A stretch of DNA of 59,770 bases from Mangrovicoccus algicola (GCF_014903745.1 NZ_JACVXA010000032.1:1-59770), one strand, 5' to 3'; numbered from the stretch's first letter, positions 25,414-34,249 are shown. Translations and numbers: made by a program. Notes: generated by a model not told the origin, from the sequence alone.

Positions 25414-26603
25414 GCGGACCTCTTTCCCACGTACGGGTCCTTGACCTGAGCCGCATCATGGCCGGCCCGTGGTCCGGTCAGATCCTCGCCGACCTCGGGG
25501 CCGAGGTCATCAAGGTGGAACGCGCGGGCGTCGGCGATGACACCCGCCGCTGGGGCCCCCCGTTCATGAAGGACACGCAAGGCAATCCGACGAAGGAGTC
25601 GGGCTACTATCTGTCGGTGAACCGCGGCAAGAAATCGGTCGAGGTCGACATCGCCTCGCCCGAGGGGCAGGAGATGATCCGCGATCTGGCCCGCGACAGC
25701 GACATCGTGCTGGAAAATTTCAAGGTCGGCACCCTGAAGCGTTACGGGCTGGATGAAGAGACCCTGCGCGCCATCAATCCGAAACTGATCTACTGCTCGA
25801 TCACCGGGTTCGGGCAGGACGGCCCGATGGCCCAGGACGTGGCCTATGACTTCATGATCCAGGCCATGGGCGGGCTGCTGTCGGTCACGGGCGTGCCGGA
25901 TGGTGAACCGGGGGCTGGGCCGCAGAAGGTCGGCGTGCCGGTGATCGACATCATGACCGGCATGTATGCCACCGTCGCCGTGCTGGCCGCGCTGGCGCGG
26001 CGCAACGAGACCGGCAAGGGCGATTACATCGACATCGCCATGCTGGACGTGGCAACCGCCATGCTGGCCAATCAGGCAATGAACCATCTGGTGTCCGGGG
26101 CCACGCCCACGCGGAAGGGGAACAAGCACCCCAACATCCAGCCGCAGGACATCTTCCCGGTGGCAGACGGACATATCGTCATCGCGGTCGGCAACGATGA
26201 ACAGTTCGTCCGCTTCGCGCAGGCGCTTGGCCATCCCGAATGGGCTGATGACCCGCGTTTTGCCACCAATGCCGCGCGGGTCGAGAATCTCGACACGCTG
26301 CACCCGATGATCTGCAAGACGCTGCGGACCCGCAATCTGGGTGACTGGCGCGCCGATCTGGTCGCGGTCAAGGTGCCCTGTGCGCCGATCAACACCGTGC
26401 CGGGGGTGCTGGCGGAACCGCAGGTGCAGCACAGGCAGATGCTGCAGCACCTGCCGCATCCGCTGGCGGGCAGCGTGCCGCAGGTCGTGTCGCCCATGCG
26501 GTTCGCGGATAGCCCTCTGCGCTTCGAGGCCGCGCCGCCGTTGCTCGGCGCACATACCGGCGAGATCCGCGCCCGCATCGACGCGGCAAAGGTGAAGGGA
26601 TGA
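25410..26603 (+). CDS. Family III CoA transferase (CaiB/BaiF type)
   Basis: A 397-residue CoA transferase that activates a carboxylate using another acyl-CoA as donor. The N-terminal segment RVLDLSRIMAGPWSGQILAD and AEVIKVERAGVGDDTRRWG match the family. The catalytic aspartate is Asp147 in YDFMIQAMGGL. The donor is often succinyl-CoA, which the PcaF-like thiolase could supply. It is probably the entry step that turns the imported acid into the CoA ester used by the crotonases. Coupled at both ends by ATGA overlaps. Confidence 0.92.
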   Translation: MSGPLSHVRVLDLSRIMAGPWSGQILADLGAEVIKVERAGVGDDTRRWGPPFMKDTQGNPTKESGYYLSVNRGKKSVEVDIASPEGQEMIRDLARDSDIVLENFKVGTLKRYGLDEETLRAINPKLIYCSITGFGQDGPMAQDVAYDFMIQAMGGLLSVTGVPDGEPGAGPQKVGVPVIDIMTGMYATVAVLAALARRNETGKGDYIDIAMLDVATAMLANQAMNHLVSGATPTRKGNKHPNIQPQDIFPVADGHIVIAVGNDEQFVRFAQALGHPEWADDPRFATNAARVENLDTLHPMICKTLRTRNLGDWRADLVAVKVPCAPINTVPGVLAEPQVQHRQMLQHLPHPLAGSVPQVVSPMRFADSPLRFEAAPPLLGAHTGEIRARIDAAKVKG

Positions 26604-27196
26604 CCATGGGACGTATCAGCTTTCCTGCCCCCGAAACCATGTCGCCCGCGCAGAAGGCGGTGTTCGACGAAATCGTATCGGGCCCTCGGGGCGCGCTGGT
26701 GGGGCCGCTGCGCGCGGCGCTGCACAACCCGGTGCTGGCCGATCGCTGGCAGCAGTTCGGACGTGTCCTGCGGTTTGAAACCACCTTGCCGGGCCATCTG
26801 AATGAACTGGCGATCCTGATCACCGCACGGCGCTGGAACAGCCTCCTGGAATGGGCGATCCATGAACGCGACGGATTGGCGGCCGGGCTCGGGCAAGGGG
26901 TCATCGACGACCTGCGCGAGGGCCGGGTGCCTGGTTTCGAGGACGATCTGGCAGCCGGGGAAATCTATGACTACGTCTGTCAGCTGTTGACCAGAGGCAA
27001 GCCGGAACAGGCCGTCTATGACCCGATCCGCGCGCGCTGGGGCGAAGTGGGCGTGGTCGAGCTGACTGCCGTGGTGGGGTATTACTCGATGGTGGCCATG
27101 ACCCTGAATGCGCACGAGATTCCGGTGCCCGAAGGCGTGCGCGCGGATCTTCCCGTCACCCCCGGGCGGCTGTGCGACCTGCCGGAACGCGGCTGA
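26600..27196 (+). CDS. Carboxymuconolactone decarboxylase-family protein
   Basis: A 198-residue protein of the CMD/AhpD-like fold. The core helix ELAILITARRWNSLLEWAIHE carries the W-x3-EW-x2-HE pattern of the PcaC-like branch. The CxxC pair of AhpD peroxidases is absent, so a redox role is unlikely. In this operon it may decarboxylate or isomerise a lactone intermediate alongside the PcaD-like hydrolase. Exact reaction unknown. It is the last coupled gene; 91 bases separate it from the GntR regulator. Confidence 0.85.
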   Translation: MTMGRISFPAPETMSPAQKAVFDEIVSGPRGALVGPLRAALHNPVLADRWQQFGRVLRFETTLPGHLNELAILITARRWNSLLEWAIHERDGLAAGLGQGVIDDLREGRVPGFEDDLAAGEIYDYVCQLLTRGKPEQAVYDPIRARWGEVGVVELTAVVGYYSMVAMTLNAHEIPVPEGVRADLPVTPGRLCDLPERG

Positions 27197-27249
27197 AGCG
27201 ATGTTCCCTTAGATCGGCCCAAAATGATATAAAACTGGCAAATCACTTT

Positions 27250-27266
27250 CGAAGCGACGCGCTTCG
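27250..27266. promoter_or_regulatory. Palindrome before the GntR gene
   Basis: CGAAGCGACGCGCTTCG has perfect 7-bp arms around a 3-base centre and lies 22 bases before the GntR start. It is a candidate autoregulatory operator. An AT-rich stretch just upstream (about 27220-27250) could hold the promoter. Confidence 0.4.
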
Positions 27267-27287
27267 TCCGTCAGAGGGAATTGCATC

Positions 27288-28028
27288 ATGGCCGCCAGCC
27301 GCACGGACCTGCTCGAGAAAAGCAATGTCGCCCGCTACATCCAGCTCGCATCCGTCTTCCGCGGACGGATCGAGCGCGGTGACTGGCCTATCGGCGAACG
27401 TATTTCCACGGTCGAACAGCTGTCGAAGGAGTTCGGCGTGGCGGGCATGACGATCCGTCAGGCGTTGGACCAGATCGAGAAGGAAGGCCTGATCGAACGG
27501 TTCCGGGCGAAGGGCACCTTCGTCAAGGCGCGCCCGGAACGCGATCTGTGGTGCGAGGTGCAGACCGACTGGAACGGCATGCTCATGTCGCGGGCCGACG
27601 CAGAAATTTCCGTGCTGTCCGACGAGGTGGGGGCGACCCTGCAACAGGCCGATTTCGATCACGGAACCGTCGCACCATCCTACCGCCACCTGCGTCGCCT
27701 GCACCGGCGGCAGGAAGTGCCGTTCCTCGTGGCCGATGTCTATGTCGACGAACGGATCGAGGCGCTGATCCCTCGGAAGAACTTCACCACGACCACCGCG
27801 ATGCGGCTTGTCTCGGATCTGCCGGGTGTGCGTGTCGCAGATGCGCGGCAGATCCTTTCGGTTGCCTCTGCCGACGTGGAAACGGCGGATTTCCTGCAGG
27901 TGTCGCTGAATGATCCGATCGTCATGGTGCAGCGGCTGGCCATCGACGATGCTGGTCAGCTGATCCTCGTGGCAAACGGGATATACCGCGGGGACAAGGT
28001 GCGTATCGACATGAAGCTGCTCACCTGA
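27288..28028 (+). CDS. GntR family regulator with UTRA ligand domain (HutC-like)
   Basis: A 246-residue regulator. Residues 12-80 are the winged helix (YIQLASVFRGRIERGDWPIG, then EFGVAGMTIRQALDQIEKEG and RFRAKGTFV). Residues about 95-240 form the UTRA domain that binds a small effector. It lies directly after the TAXI/CoA operon and before the tannase-like gene. Both of those units share an upstream motif, so it is the best candidate regulator for both. The effector is probably the transported acid or an intermediate (inference). Confidence 0.92.
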   Translation: MAASRTDLLEKSNVARYIQLASVFRGRIERGDWPIGERISTVEQLSKEFGVAGMTIRQALDQIEKEGLIERFRAKGTFVKARPERDLWCEVQTDWNGMLMSRADAEISVLSDEVGATLQQADFDHGTVAPSYRHLRRLHRRQEVPFLVADVYVDERIEALIPRKNFTTTTAMRLVSDLPGVRVADARQILSVASADVETADFLQVSLNDPIVMVQRLAIDDAGQLILVANGIYRGDKVRIDMKLLT

Positions 28029-28057
28029 TTGCGGCGGCAATGCATCCATTAAGTGAC

Positions 28058-28080
28058 AAAGCTAGTCTTTTGCTTTAATG
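28058..28080 (+). promoter_or_regulatory. Promoter-region motif shared with the TAXI operon
   Basis: The element matches 17 of 23 bases of the one at 16663-16685. It also contains inverted AAAGC/GCTTT arms around 9 bases. It lies 30 bases before the preferred start of the tannase-family gene, where an operator would sit. Confidence 0.45.
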
Positions 28081-28110
28081 ATTCTCCCGAGGAGTTTTTG
28101 GGGGGATATC

Positions 28111-29682
28111 ATGAAGGCGCACATCTGCATGGGTGTCGCTGCGGCTGCGTTCCATGCGGCTGTGGCGCAAGCGGACGAGGCGGGCTGCACGTCTCTGGCG
28201 TTGCCTGACGAAACCGTCGAAATCTACCGCAGTACATGGGTCGCCGCAGGCCCGGACGAGGACGCGGAACAGGACCTGCCGGCCTATTGCAAGGTGACCG
28301 GCATAATTAATGCCCGGACCGGTGCGAACGACCTGCCCTTCGGGTCGAAATTCGAGCTGCGGCTGCCCGAAGGCTGGAACGGCCGGTTCTATTTCCAGGG
28401 CGGCGGCGGCCTAGACGGGCGGGTGCGCCCGGCCTATGGCGGGTCGCAGCCCATGGGGCAGACGGCGGCCGTGGCCGAGGGTTACGCCGTCATCTCCACC
28501 GACGCGGGCCACGAGGACAAGGACAGCTCCTTCGGCCTCGACCCGCAGGCGCGCGAGGATTGGGGCTACCAGTCGCTGCATGACGTCACGCTGACCGGGA
28601 AGGCCTTGACCGAGGCCTATTACGGCACGGCACCGCATCACAGCTATCTCATCGGCTGCTCGAATGGCGGGCGGCAGGGCATGATGGCGAGCCAGCGTTT
28701 CCCGGAGCTGTTTGACGGCATTGTTGCGGGTGCTCCGGTGTTCCGCCTGTCGCGCAGCCATATCGACTCGGCCTGGGGCCTGCAGAAACTGACCGCGATC
28801 GCGCCCGAGGACGCCGGCGGGAATCCGATCCTGTCGAAGGCCTTCTCCGATGCGGAGCTGGATCTTCTGGCCGGGGACATCGTGCGGCAATGCGATGCGC
28901 GGGATGGCCTGTCGGATGGACTCGTGCTCGACCCTGCGGGTTGCGACTATGACGTGACGGCCCTGCGGTGCGGGCCGGGCCAGGACGGCGCCTGCCTGTC
29001 GGACCGCCAGGTAGAGACGCTGACCGCGCTGCACGAAGGCTCCCGCGACAGCAAGGGCAACCGGTTCTATGTCGAATGGAGCTACGATCCAGCCATTGGA
29101 AGCGACGGCCCTGACAGTTGGGGCCGGTGGCGCCTCGGCACCTCGGACACGCCGGTCCCGAATGCCATCAAGGCGGGGCTGTCCAACAACGGGATCAAGT
29201 ATGTCTTCCTGACGCCGCCGGACCCGGATTTCGACATCATCGGTTTCGATTTTGACAGCGATCCGCAGCGGATGGAGGCATCGGCCGCCTTCGCGGACGC
29301 GACCTCGACGGACCTTGCGGCCTATCGCGACCGGGGCGGGAAAATCCTGTTCTATCACGGCACCGGTGATGCGGCGATCTCGGCCAATGACACGGCGCGC
29401 TACATGGCGGAGCTGACCGAGGACATGGGCGAGGTCGACACCTTCGCCCGCTATTTCCCGGTGCCGGGCATGGGGCATTGCCGCGGCGGTCCGGGGGCAG
29501 ACAGTTTCGACGTGCTCGACGCCATCGTCGCCTGGGTCGAGGACGGACAGGCCCCGGAGCGGCTGATCGCGACGGGTGGGGAACTGGGCGGGCGGACCCG
29601 TCCGCTGTGCCCCTGGCCGACGATCGCGACCTACGACGGCGCGGGCCGCGAGGACGAGGCCGCGAGCTTTGTCTGCCAGTGA
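28111..29682 (+). CDS. Tannase/feruloyl esterase family hydrolase, exported
   Basis: A 523-residue secreted serine esterase of the tannase/feruloyl esterase family (PF07519). A signal peptide covers residues 1-22 (MKAHICMGVAAAAFHAAVAQA). The CS-D-HC arrangement of this family is visible: Cys183-Ser184 in IGCSNGGRQGMM, the aspartate in YHGTGDAAIS, and His-Cys in GMGHCRGGPG; the adjacent cysteines normally form a disulfide holding the triad. It probably releases an aromatic acid from an ester outside the inner membrane for uptake by the TAXI transporter. The ATG at 28111 fits the signal peptide; an ATG at 28078 is in frame but lies inside the shared promoter motif. Confidence 0.88.
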   Translation: MKAHICMGVAAAAFHAAVAQADEAGCTSLALPDETVEIYRSTWVAAGPDEDAEQDLPAYCKVTGIINARTGANDLPFGSKFELRLPEGWNGRFYFQGGGGLDGRVRPAYGGSQPMGQTAAVAEGYAVISTDAGHEDKDSSFGLDPQAREDWGYQSLHDVTLTGKALTEAYYGTAPHHSYLIGCSNGGRQGMMASQRFPELFDGIVAGAPVFRLSRSHIDSAWGLQKLTAIAPEDAGGNPILSKAFSDAELDLLAGDIVRQCDARDGLSDGLVLDPAGCDYDVTALRCGPGQDGACLSDRQVETLTALHEGSRDSKGNRFYVEWSYDPAIGSDGPDSWGRWRLGTSDTPVPNAIKAGLSNNGIKYVFLTPPDPDFDIIGFDFDSDPQRMEASAAFADATSTDLAAYRDRGGKILFYHGTGDAAISANDTARYMAELTEDMGEVDTFARYFPVPGMGHCRGGPGADSFDVLDAIVAWVEDGQAPERLIATGGELGGRTRPLCPWPTIATYDGAGREDEAASFVCQ

Positions 29683-29732
29683 ATGCAAGGCCATTGCACC
29701 GCGTCCTGGTGCGATGGCAGAGGGAGAAGACG

Positions 29733-30335
29733 ATGTTCTACGATCCGCGGACCGGCACGCACGGCTTGCCGCATAACCCTTGGACTGCGCTGGTGACACC
29801 CCGGCCCATCGGCTGGGTCTCAAGCCGCAGTGCAACCGATCTGCCCAATCTCGCACCCTACAGCTTCTTCAATGCTGCAGCGACGCATCCGCCCTTCGTC
29901 ATGCTGTCCTCGACGCCGCGCAAGGATAGTCTGACCAACATTGAAACCACGGGTGTCTTTGCGATCAATATCGTTGGTGCCGAGCTGGCCGAAGCGATGA
30001 GCCGGAGCTCTGCGCCGGTGCCGCCCGAGGTCAACGAGTTCAGCATTGCCGGCGTGACGGAGCGTCCGTGCCGCAGCATTGACGCGCCCTGCGTTGCGGA
30101 GAGCACGGTGGTCATCGAGTGTATCCTGAACCGGGTGATCTCCCTTGCGCCCAAGAGCGGGCTGCCTTGCGACACGCATATCGTCCTCGGTGAGGTCACG
30201 GGCATCGAGATCGCGGATCACGTCATGCGCGACGGCCGGGTCCGTACGGATCTGATCCGTCCTGTCTCGCGGCTTGGCTACCTCGATTACGCAGTAACGG
30301 AGCAGACGTTCGAAATTCCGCGCCCCGGGTCCTGA
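29733..30335 (+). CDS. Flavin reductase family (FMN-binding split barrel) protein
   Basis: A 200-residue protein of the flavin-reductase-like split-barrel family. The pattern VTPRPIGWVSSRSATDLPNLAPYSFFN binds FMN in relatives, and PPFVMLSSTPRKDSLTNI follows. It could supply reduced flavin to a monooxygenase or act as a stand-alone NAD(P)H:flavin oxidoreductase, but no partner monooxygenase is in the window. It starts 50 bases after the esterase with a GGGAGAAGA ribosome-binding site. Confidence 0.87.
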   Translation: MFYDPRTGTHGLPHNPWTALVTPRPIGWVSSRSATDLPNLAPYSFFNAAATHPPFVMLSSTPRKDSLTNIETTGVFAINIVGAELAEAMSRSSAPVPPEVNEFSIAGVTERPCRSIDAPCVAESTVVIECILNRVISLAPKSGLPCDTHIVLGEVTGIEIADHVMRDGRVRTDLIRPVSRLGYLDYAVTEQTFEIPRPGS

Positions 30336-30344
30336 GAGGATCCG

Positions 30345-30369
30345 GGCCCGGTTGACCCCACGCCGGGCC
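30345..30369 (+). terminator. Hairpin after the flavin reductase-family gene
   Basis: GGCCCGG and CCGGGCC pair across an 11-base loop shortly after the stop. No T tract follows, so termination is uncertain. Confidence 0.35.
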
Positions 30370-30410
30370 TGATCGCGGACAGCGAGTGGGGCCTTTGGAG
30401 GAGTACCGAG

Positions 30411-31253
30411 ATGAAGACGAGATTTGCGGTGATGGGCTTTGCCCTCGCCTTGGCTATGCCGTGTCTTGCGCAAGCGCAGGTCGAGGAGAAGACGGCAATG
30501 AATGGTGATGCGCAGGTGGGCTATTCGGTCCGCGGGGAGGGGCCTTTGGTGGTGGTGATCGCTTCGACGGGCCGCAGCTCCGGTGAGCTTGCGCCGCTGG
30601 CTGACCGGCTCTCGGAACGGGGCTACCGTGTCGCTTTGCCGGAGCCGCGCGGTATCGGGGCCAGCACCGGCAAGATGACCGAGGTGTCTTTCCACGACTT
30701 CGGCGACGATTTCGCCGCGGTGATCGCGCAGGAGGGCGGGAAGGCCATCGTCGCGGGCCATGCCTACGGACAGTGGATCGCCAAGACGATCGCCGCGGAT
30801 CATCCCGAGATGGTGTCCGGGCTTGCGCTGATCGCGGGCGGTGCAAAGTCCTGGCCCGCGGAGCTTTCCGAGGCGATCACGATGATCAACGATCCGGAGT
30901 CGAGCCGCGACCAGAAAATGGAAGGGCTGCTGCTGGCCTTTTTCACCGACGAGCAGAGCGCGGAACCCTGGCTCGAGGGTTGGCATCAAGATGTCACCGT
31001 CAGTCAGAGGGCGGCGCGCAAGCTGACCAACCGCGAGGATTACTGGTCTGGCGGCAGCGCGCAAATCCTTGACTTGCAGGCAGGCTCCGATCCGTTCCGG
31101 CCGGAAAGCTCGCGCATGGAGGTGCGCGACGAGCTGGGCGATCGCGTGACGGTCACGGTGATCGACGGTGCCAGCCACGCGCTTCCGGCAGCGAAACCCG
31201 TCGAAACCGCCGATGCCATCGCAGATTGGGCGGATGCACTCCTGAAGGAATGA
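30411..31253 (+). CDS. Exported alpha/beta-hydrolase-fold protein lacking the nucleophilic serine
   Basis: A 280-residue protein with a clear signal peptide (MKTRFAVMGFALALAMPCLAQA) and an alpha/beta-hydrolase core. The nucleophile elbow reads VAGHAYGQW, so alanine sits where G-x-S-x-G would place the serine. The acid (Asp in AGSDPFRPE) and histidine (GASHALPAAK) positions look kept. It may bind ligand rather than hydrolyse, or use another mechanism. Alanine here may be a feature of a subfamily. It is the last gene of the aromatic-ester module. Confidence 0.8.
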   Translation: MKTRFAVMGFALALAMPCLAQAQVEEKTAMNGDAQVGYSVRGEGPLVVVIASTGRSSGELAPLADRLSERGYRVALPEPRGIGASTGKMTEVSFHDFGDDFAAVIAQEGGKAIVAGHAYGQWIAKTIAADHPEMVSGLALIAGGAKSWPAELSEAITMINDPESSRDQKMEGLLLAFFTDEQSAEPWLEGWHQDVTVSQRAARKLTNREDYWSGGSAQILDLQAGSDPFRPESSRMEVRDELGDRVTVTVIDGASHALPAAKPVETADAIADWADALLKE

Positions 31254-31274
31254 ACCGGCGTCTGCGGCGCCACG

Positions 31275-31297
31275 GCCCGTCCCATGTCGGGACGGGC
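31275..31297 (+). terminator. Hairpin ending the ester/CoA module
   Basis: Perfect 9-bp arms GCCCGTCCC and GGGACGGGC with a 5-base loop lie 21 bases after the alpha/beta-fold gene. Most likely the terminator of the module, although no U run is present. The rest of the 31254-31774 gap shows no recognisable gene; open frames there have no family pattern. Confidence 0.5.
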
Positions 31298-31774
31298 ATA
31301 CAGCCACCGCTGCCGTCGCGCGCGTGCCGGCGGCAAAGAGCTGACCTGGGAGCGCAAGACACGTCGCGCGGCCGTCTGGTTCCTTGCGCCAGCTGACAGG
31401 GTGCTGCCCTGTCGAAGATCTATGCCCAGCCCAGACCACCGCGCTGCCGCAGGGCGCGCTTGGCGACCCACGGGGATCAGAGGAGAGACCGTGCGCCCGG
31501 AGCTCATGTCCGGTGCGGCAGCGACCGAAGTCCTGGTCGGATCCGGCCCCCGCATGGGGATGGGTCGGGGTGGCGGCTCCGGCTATGGCCGGACCCTCCG
31601 GTTTCGATTTCGGTCCTGCGACCTTCCCCGGGACGGCCAACCGCATCGGAGACGGCCAGATCTGCGACCGGAAGGGACCGGCGGAAAGGCGCTCTCCTTG
31701 GTGGCAGGACGGTTCCTGTCGGAACATTGCCTCTGCGCTCCGGTTCGCTGAACACATCAGGAGGAGATGTTACC

Positions 31775-32122
31775 ATGGAACAGCACTCGGGCATGATTTC
31801 ATCCGACAAGGTGAATGGCACGGCGGTCTATTCCCGCGCCGGAGAGCAGATCGGCACGATCGACCACCTGTCCATCGACAAGACCACCGGCAAGGTCGCC
31901 TATGCCGTCATGGGGTTCGGGGGCTTTCTGGGGTTTGGCGAGGATCATCACCCCATTTCCTGGGGCAAGCTGAGCTATGACACAGGCCTTGGAGGCTATG
32001 TGACCGATATTACCTCGGAACAGCTGGAAGGCGCGCCTGCGCGCAAGGACGACTGGTACCGCGATCGCGATTGGGAGGCGCGGACGCACGACTATTACGG
32101 CGTACCGAGTTACTGGATCTAG
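31775..32122 (+). CDS. PRC-barrel domain protein
   Basis: A 115-residue protein with a PRC-barrel core at residues 6-80 (GTAVYSRAGEQIGTIDHLSI, then DKTTGKVAYAVMGFGGFLG). The tail is rich in W, Y, D and R. Small stand-alone PRC-barrel proteins are common in alphaproteobacteria, and their role is poorly defined. The start follows a very strong AGGAGGAG ribosome-binding site. It is alone on its strand and convergent with the antiporter gene. Confidence 0.88.
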   Translation: MEQHSGMISSDKVNGTAVYSRAGEQIGTIDHLSIDKTTGKVAYAVMGFGGFLGFGEDHHPISWGKLSYDTGLGGYVTDITSEQLEGAPARKDDWYRDRDWEARTHDYYGVPSYWI

Positions 32123-32136
32123 GCGCCCCCTCGAAG

Positions 32137-32161
32137 GGTGGTCTCCCGTAGGGGGACCGCC
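32137..32161. terminator. Bidirectional terminator stem between convergent genes
   Basis: Eleven-base arms (GGTGGTCTCCC and GGGGGACCGCC, with G-U pairs in one direction) close a 3-base loop between the PRC-barrel stop and the antiporter stop. Confidence 0.5.
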
Positions 32162-32173
32162 CATGGCAAAGCG

Positions 32174-33426
32174 TCAGCTTTCGTTCTCGTCAAGCCGGTC
32201 CACGGCCCGGCCGACGCTGAAGCCGTGCAGCACGGTCGACAGGAGGATCACCAGCGCCACAAGCGTCCAGATCTCGGCCTCGTCGGCGAATTGCACATGG
32301 CTTGACGCATAGGCGAGGTAATAGATCGAGCCGATCCCGCGCACGCCATAGATGGCCATGACGGCGCGGTCGCGCCTGTCGATGCCGGTGCCGAGCAAGG
32401 CGAGCCAGCCCGCCAGCGGCCGGATGAGCAGCAGCAGGATCAGCGCCACCGCGAGATGCGTCCAGCTCAGGTCTGCGAAAAGCCGGGGCAGCACGCTGCC
32501 CAGGGCAACCAGCAGCAACGCGGTCAGCGCATGCTCGATGCTCTCGGAGAAATCGTGAAGGCGGCGGTGGAAGGAATGGTCCTCCTCGATCCGGCGCAGC
32601 GTCAGCCCCATGACGGCCACGGCGATGAAGCCATATCCCTCTGCCAGTTCGGCGGAGCCATAGCACAGCACGATGCCCGCCAGGGCCAGCACCCCCGCAG
32701 CGGTGTCGGCCAGGACCGCATTCCGCGGCACGGAAAACAGGACGATCCCCAGCAGGCGTGCGCCCAGCCACCCGATCCCCGCCCCGACCACGGTTCGGTA
32801 AAGCACGTCTTGCAAGAACCACCCGGCCCCCCAGGCCACGGGTGACAGCCCCTCGGCAGCAACCAGCAAGCCAAGATAGACGAAGGGAAAGGCCAGCCCG
32901 TCATTCAGGCCGGCCTCGGTGGTCAGGGCGAAGCGCACGGGGTGCTCCCGGCCCTGTTGCGGGGGCCGATCTGCACGTCTGAGGCCAGGACCGGATCGGT
33001 CGACGCCAGCACCGCGCCCAGCAGGATCGCGCCTGCGAGCGTCAGTCCGACAAGCCCGCTGCCGAGCCAGGCGACCGCTGCAATCGTCAACGGCATCGCG
33101 ATGCCCAGGAGCCGCCAGGTGGGGCGCCAGCGCCGCCAGGGGCCAAGCCTGTCGATGCGCATGCCCGCGCCGAAAAGCGCGACGATCACCGCCATCTCGC
33201 TCATCAGTTCCCAGGGCAGCGGGGTCTGGCGCGGATCAGGCATCAATGCCGTGCCGGGGAACAGCAGCGCAGCCCCGGCACCGAAGAGGATCATCAGCGG
33301 CGCTGCCGCGGGTTCCCGCCGAGAGACAAGACGGGGCAGCCATTGCGCAAGGATGACGACAAGCCCGCCGACGGCCAGCATGAGGTGATAGGGCGACAGC
33401 TCGAAGAAGGGGTCTGAGGGCATCAC
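32174..33426 (-). pseudogene. NhaP-type cation:proton antiporter, single frameshift
   Basis: A Na+(K+)/H+ antiporter of the CPA1 family split by one missing base. The N-terminal part (33426 down to about 32966) holds the first helices, a segment of the form MAVIVALFGAGMRI, and the core motif ASTDPVLASDVQIGP. The C-terminal part (to 32174) continues VRFALTTEAGLNDGLAFPFV in another frame. Restoring one G in the G5 run at 32961-32965 joins them as VQIGPPQQGREHPVRFAL, which fits the family exactly. All core motifs are otherwise intact, so this is either a very recent mutation, a phase-variable tract or a sequencing error. Repaired length is about 417 residues. Confidence 0.82.
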
Positions 33427-33609
33427 GGAGGTCCTGGCCTGGGCATTGTCGTGTCCCTAACGTCTCAGGAGCTCATTCGTATCCATCCCGCCAGAACCTG
33501 ACCTTGGCAAGGGCCGCAGTCCGCTTGACATCCATGGCTGAGCCAATGGGATGAACTGCCTTCCCGCCAAACCGCGGCTATCGTTGCGGGCATAGGTGGG
33601 GATCTGCGG

Positions 33610-33970
33610 CGCGCGAGCATGGAGTGTTCCGGCAGTTACGGTGCCGGACTGCTGCGTCACCTGCAGACCGCAGGCGTCGAGGTCCTCGAGGTGACGGCGG
33701 CCGACAAGCATGCCTGCGTCGTCGGGGAAGACCGTGCGGCACAGGCTGACCAGGGGCGGTGACCGAGCCGCGAACAGTGCGATCCAAATCATTGCAATCG
33801 GGCGACTGAGGTTGGATCAGCGAACGCAGGATTGCATTGCCTGCCGTATCGCATCGGGCAGATCGAAGCTCGAGGCCATCCGCCGCCTCAAGCGCTACAT
33901 GGCGCGGGAACTCTTCGGCACCGTCCTGCGTCGGCACAAGGAGATCAATCAGAACCGGATCGCCGCTTGA
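33610..33970 (+). pseudogene. IS110-family transposase remnant
   Basis: Two parts of one IS110-type transposase remain. The DEDD-domain segment MECSGSYGAGLLRHLQTAGV followed by EVLEVTAADKH starts at 33619. The C-terminal segment LTRGGDRAANSAIQIIAIGRL, then KLEAIRRLKRYMARELFG, follows in another frame up to 33970. The middle of the protein is deleted. No terminal sequence was identified. The stretch 33427-33609 upstream shows nothing recognisable. Confidence 0.75.
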
Positions 33971-33984
33971 CCCTTAGAAGGGCG

Positions 33985-34243
33985 TCCAGGGGCCGCAGTT
34001 CACGTCCTTCGCTTGGACCGACCGGCTGAGACGGATCGGCACCCGGATCTCGACGGACGGCAGGGGCGCTGCCTCGACAACATCTTCATCGAGCGGCTTT
34101 GGCGGTCCCTGAAGTATGAGTGCGTATATCTGCACGCTTGGGAGACCGGCTCGCAAGCCAGGACCGGCGTTGGCCGATGGATCACCTTCTACAACCACCA
34201 GCGGCCCCATGCCGCCCATGGCGGACAGCCGCCCGCCACCTGA
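33985..34243 (+). pseudogene. IS3-family transposase (OrfB) 3' remnant
   Basis: The rve-domain C-terminus of an IS3 OrfB is clear: QFTSFAWTDRLRRIGTRIST, a frameshift near 34065, then CLDNIFIERLWRSLKYECVY and the ending FYNHQRPHAAHGGQPPA. The catalytic glutamate of DNIFIERLW is still there, but the N-terminal two thirds and OrfA are absent. It abuts the broken LysR gene, whose 5' end it probably removed. Confidence 0.82.
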
Positions 34244-34249
34244 CGCTGA

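Noticed and set aside
26600-27196. AhpD-like peroxidase function for the carboxymuconolactone decarboxylase-family protein
   Set aside because: The CxxC redox pair required for AhpD activity is absent.
31284-31751. 155-codon open frame between the alpha/beta-fold gene and the PRC-barrel gene
   Set aside because: Arginine- and glycine-rich, no ribosome-binding site or domain, and overlapping frames on both strands are equally long.
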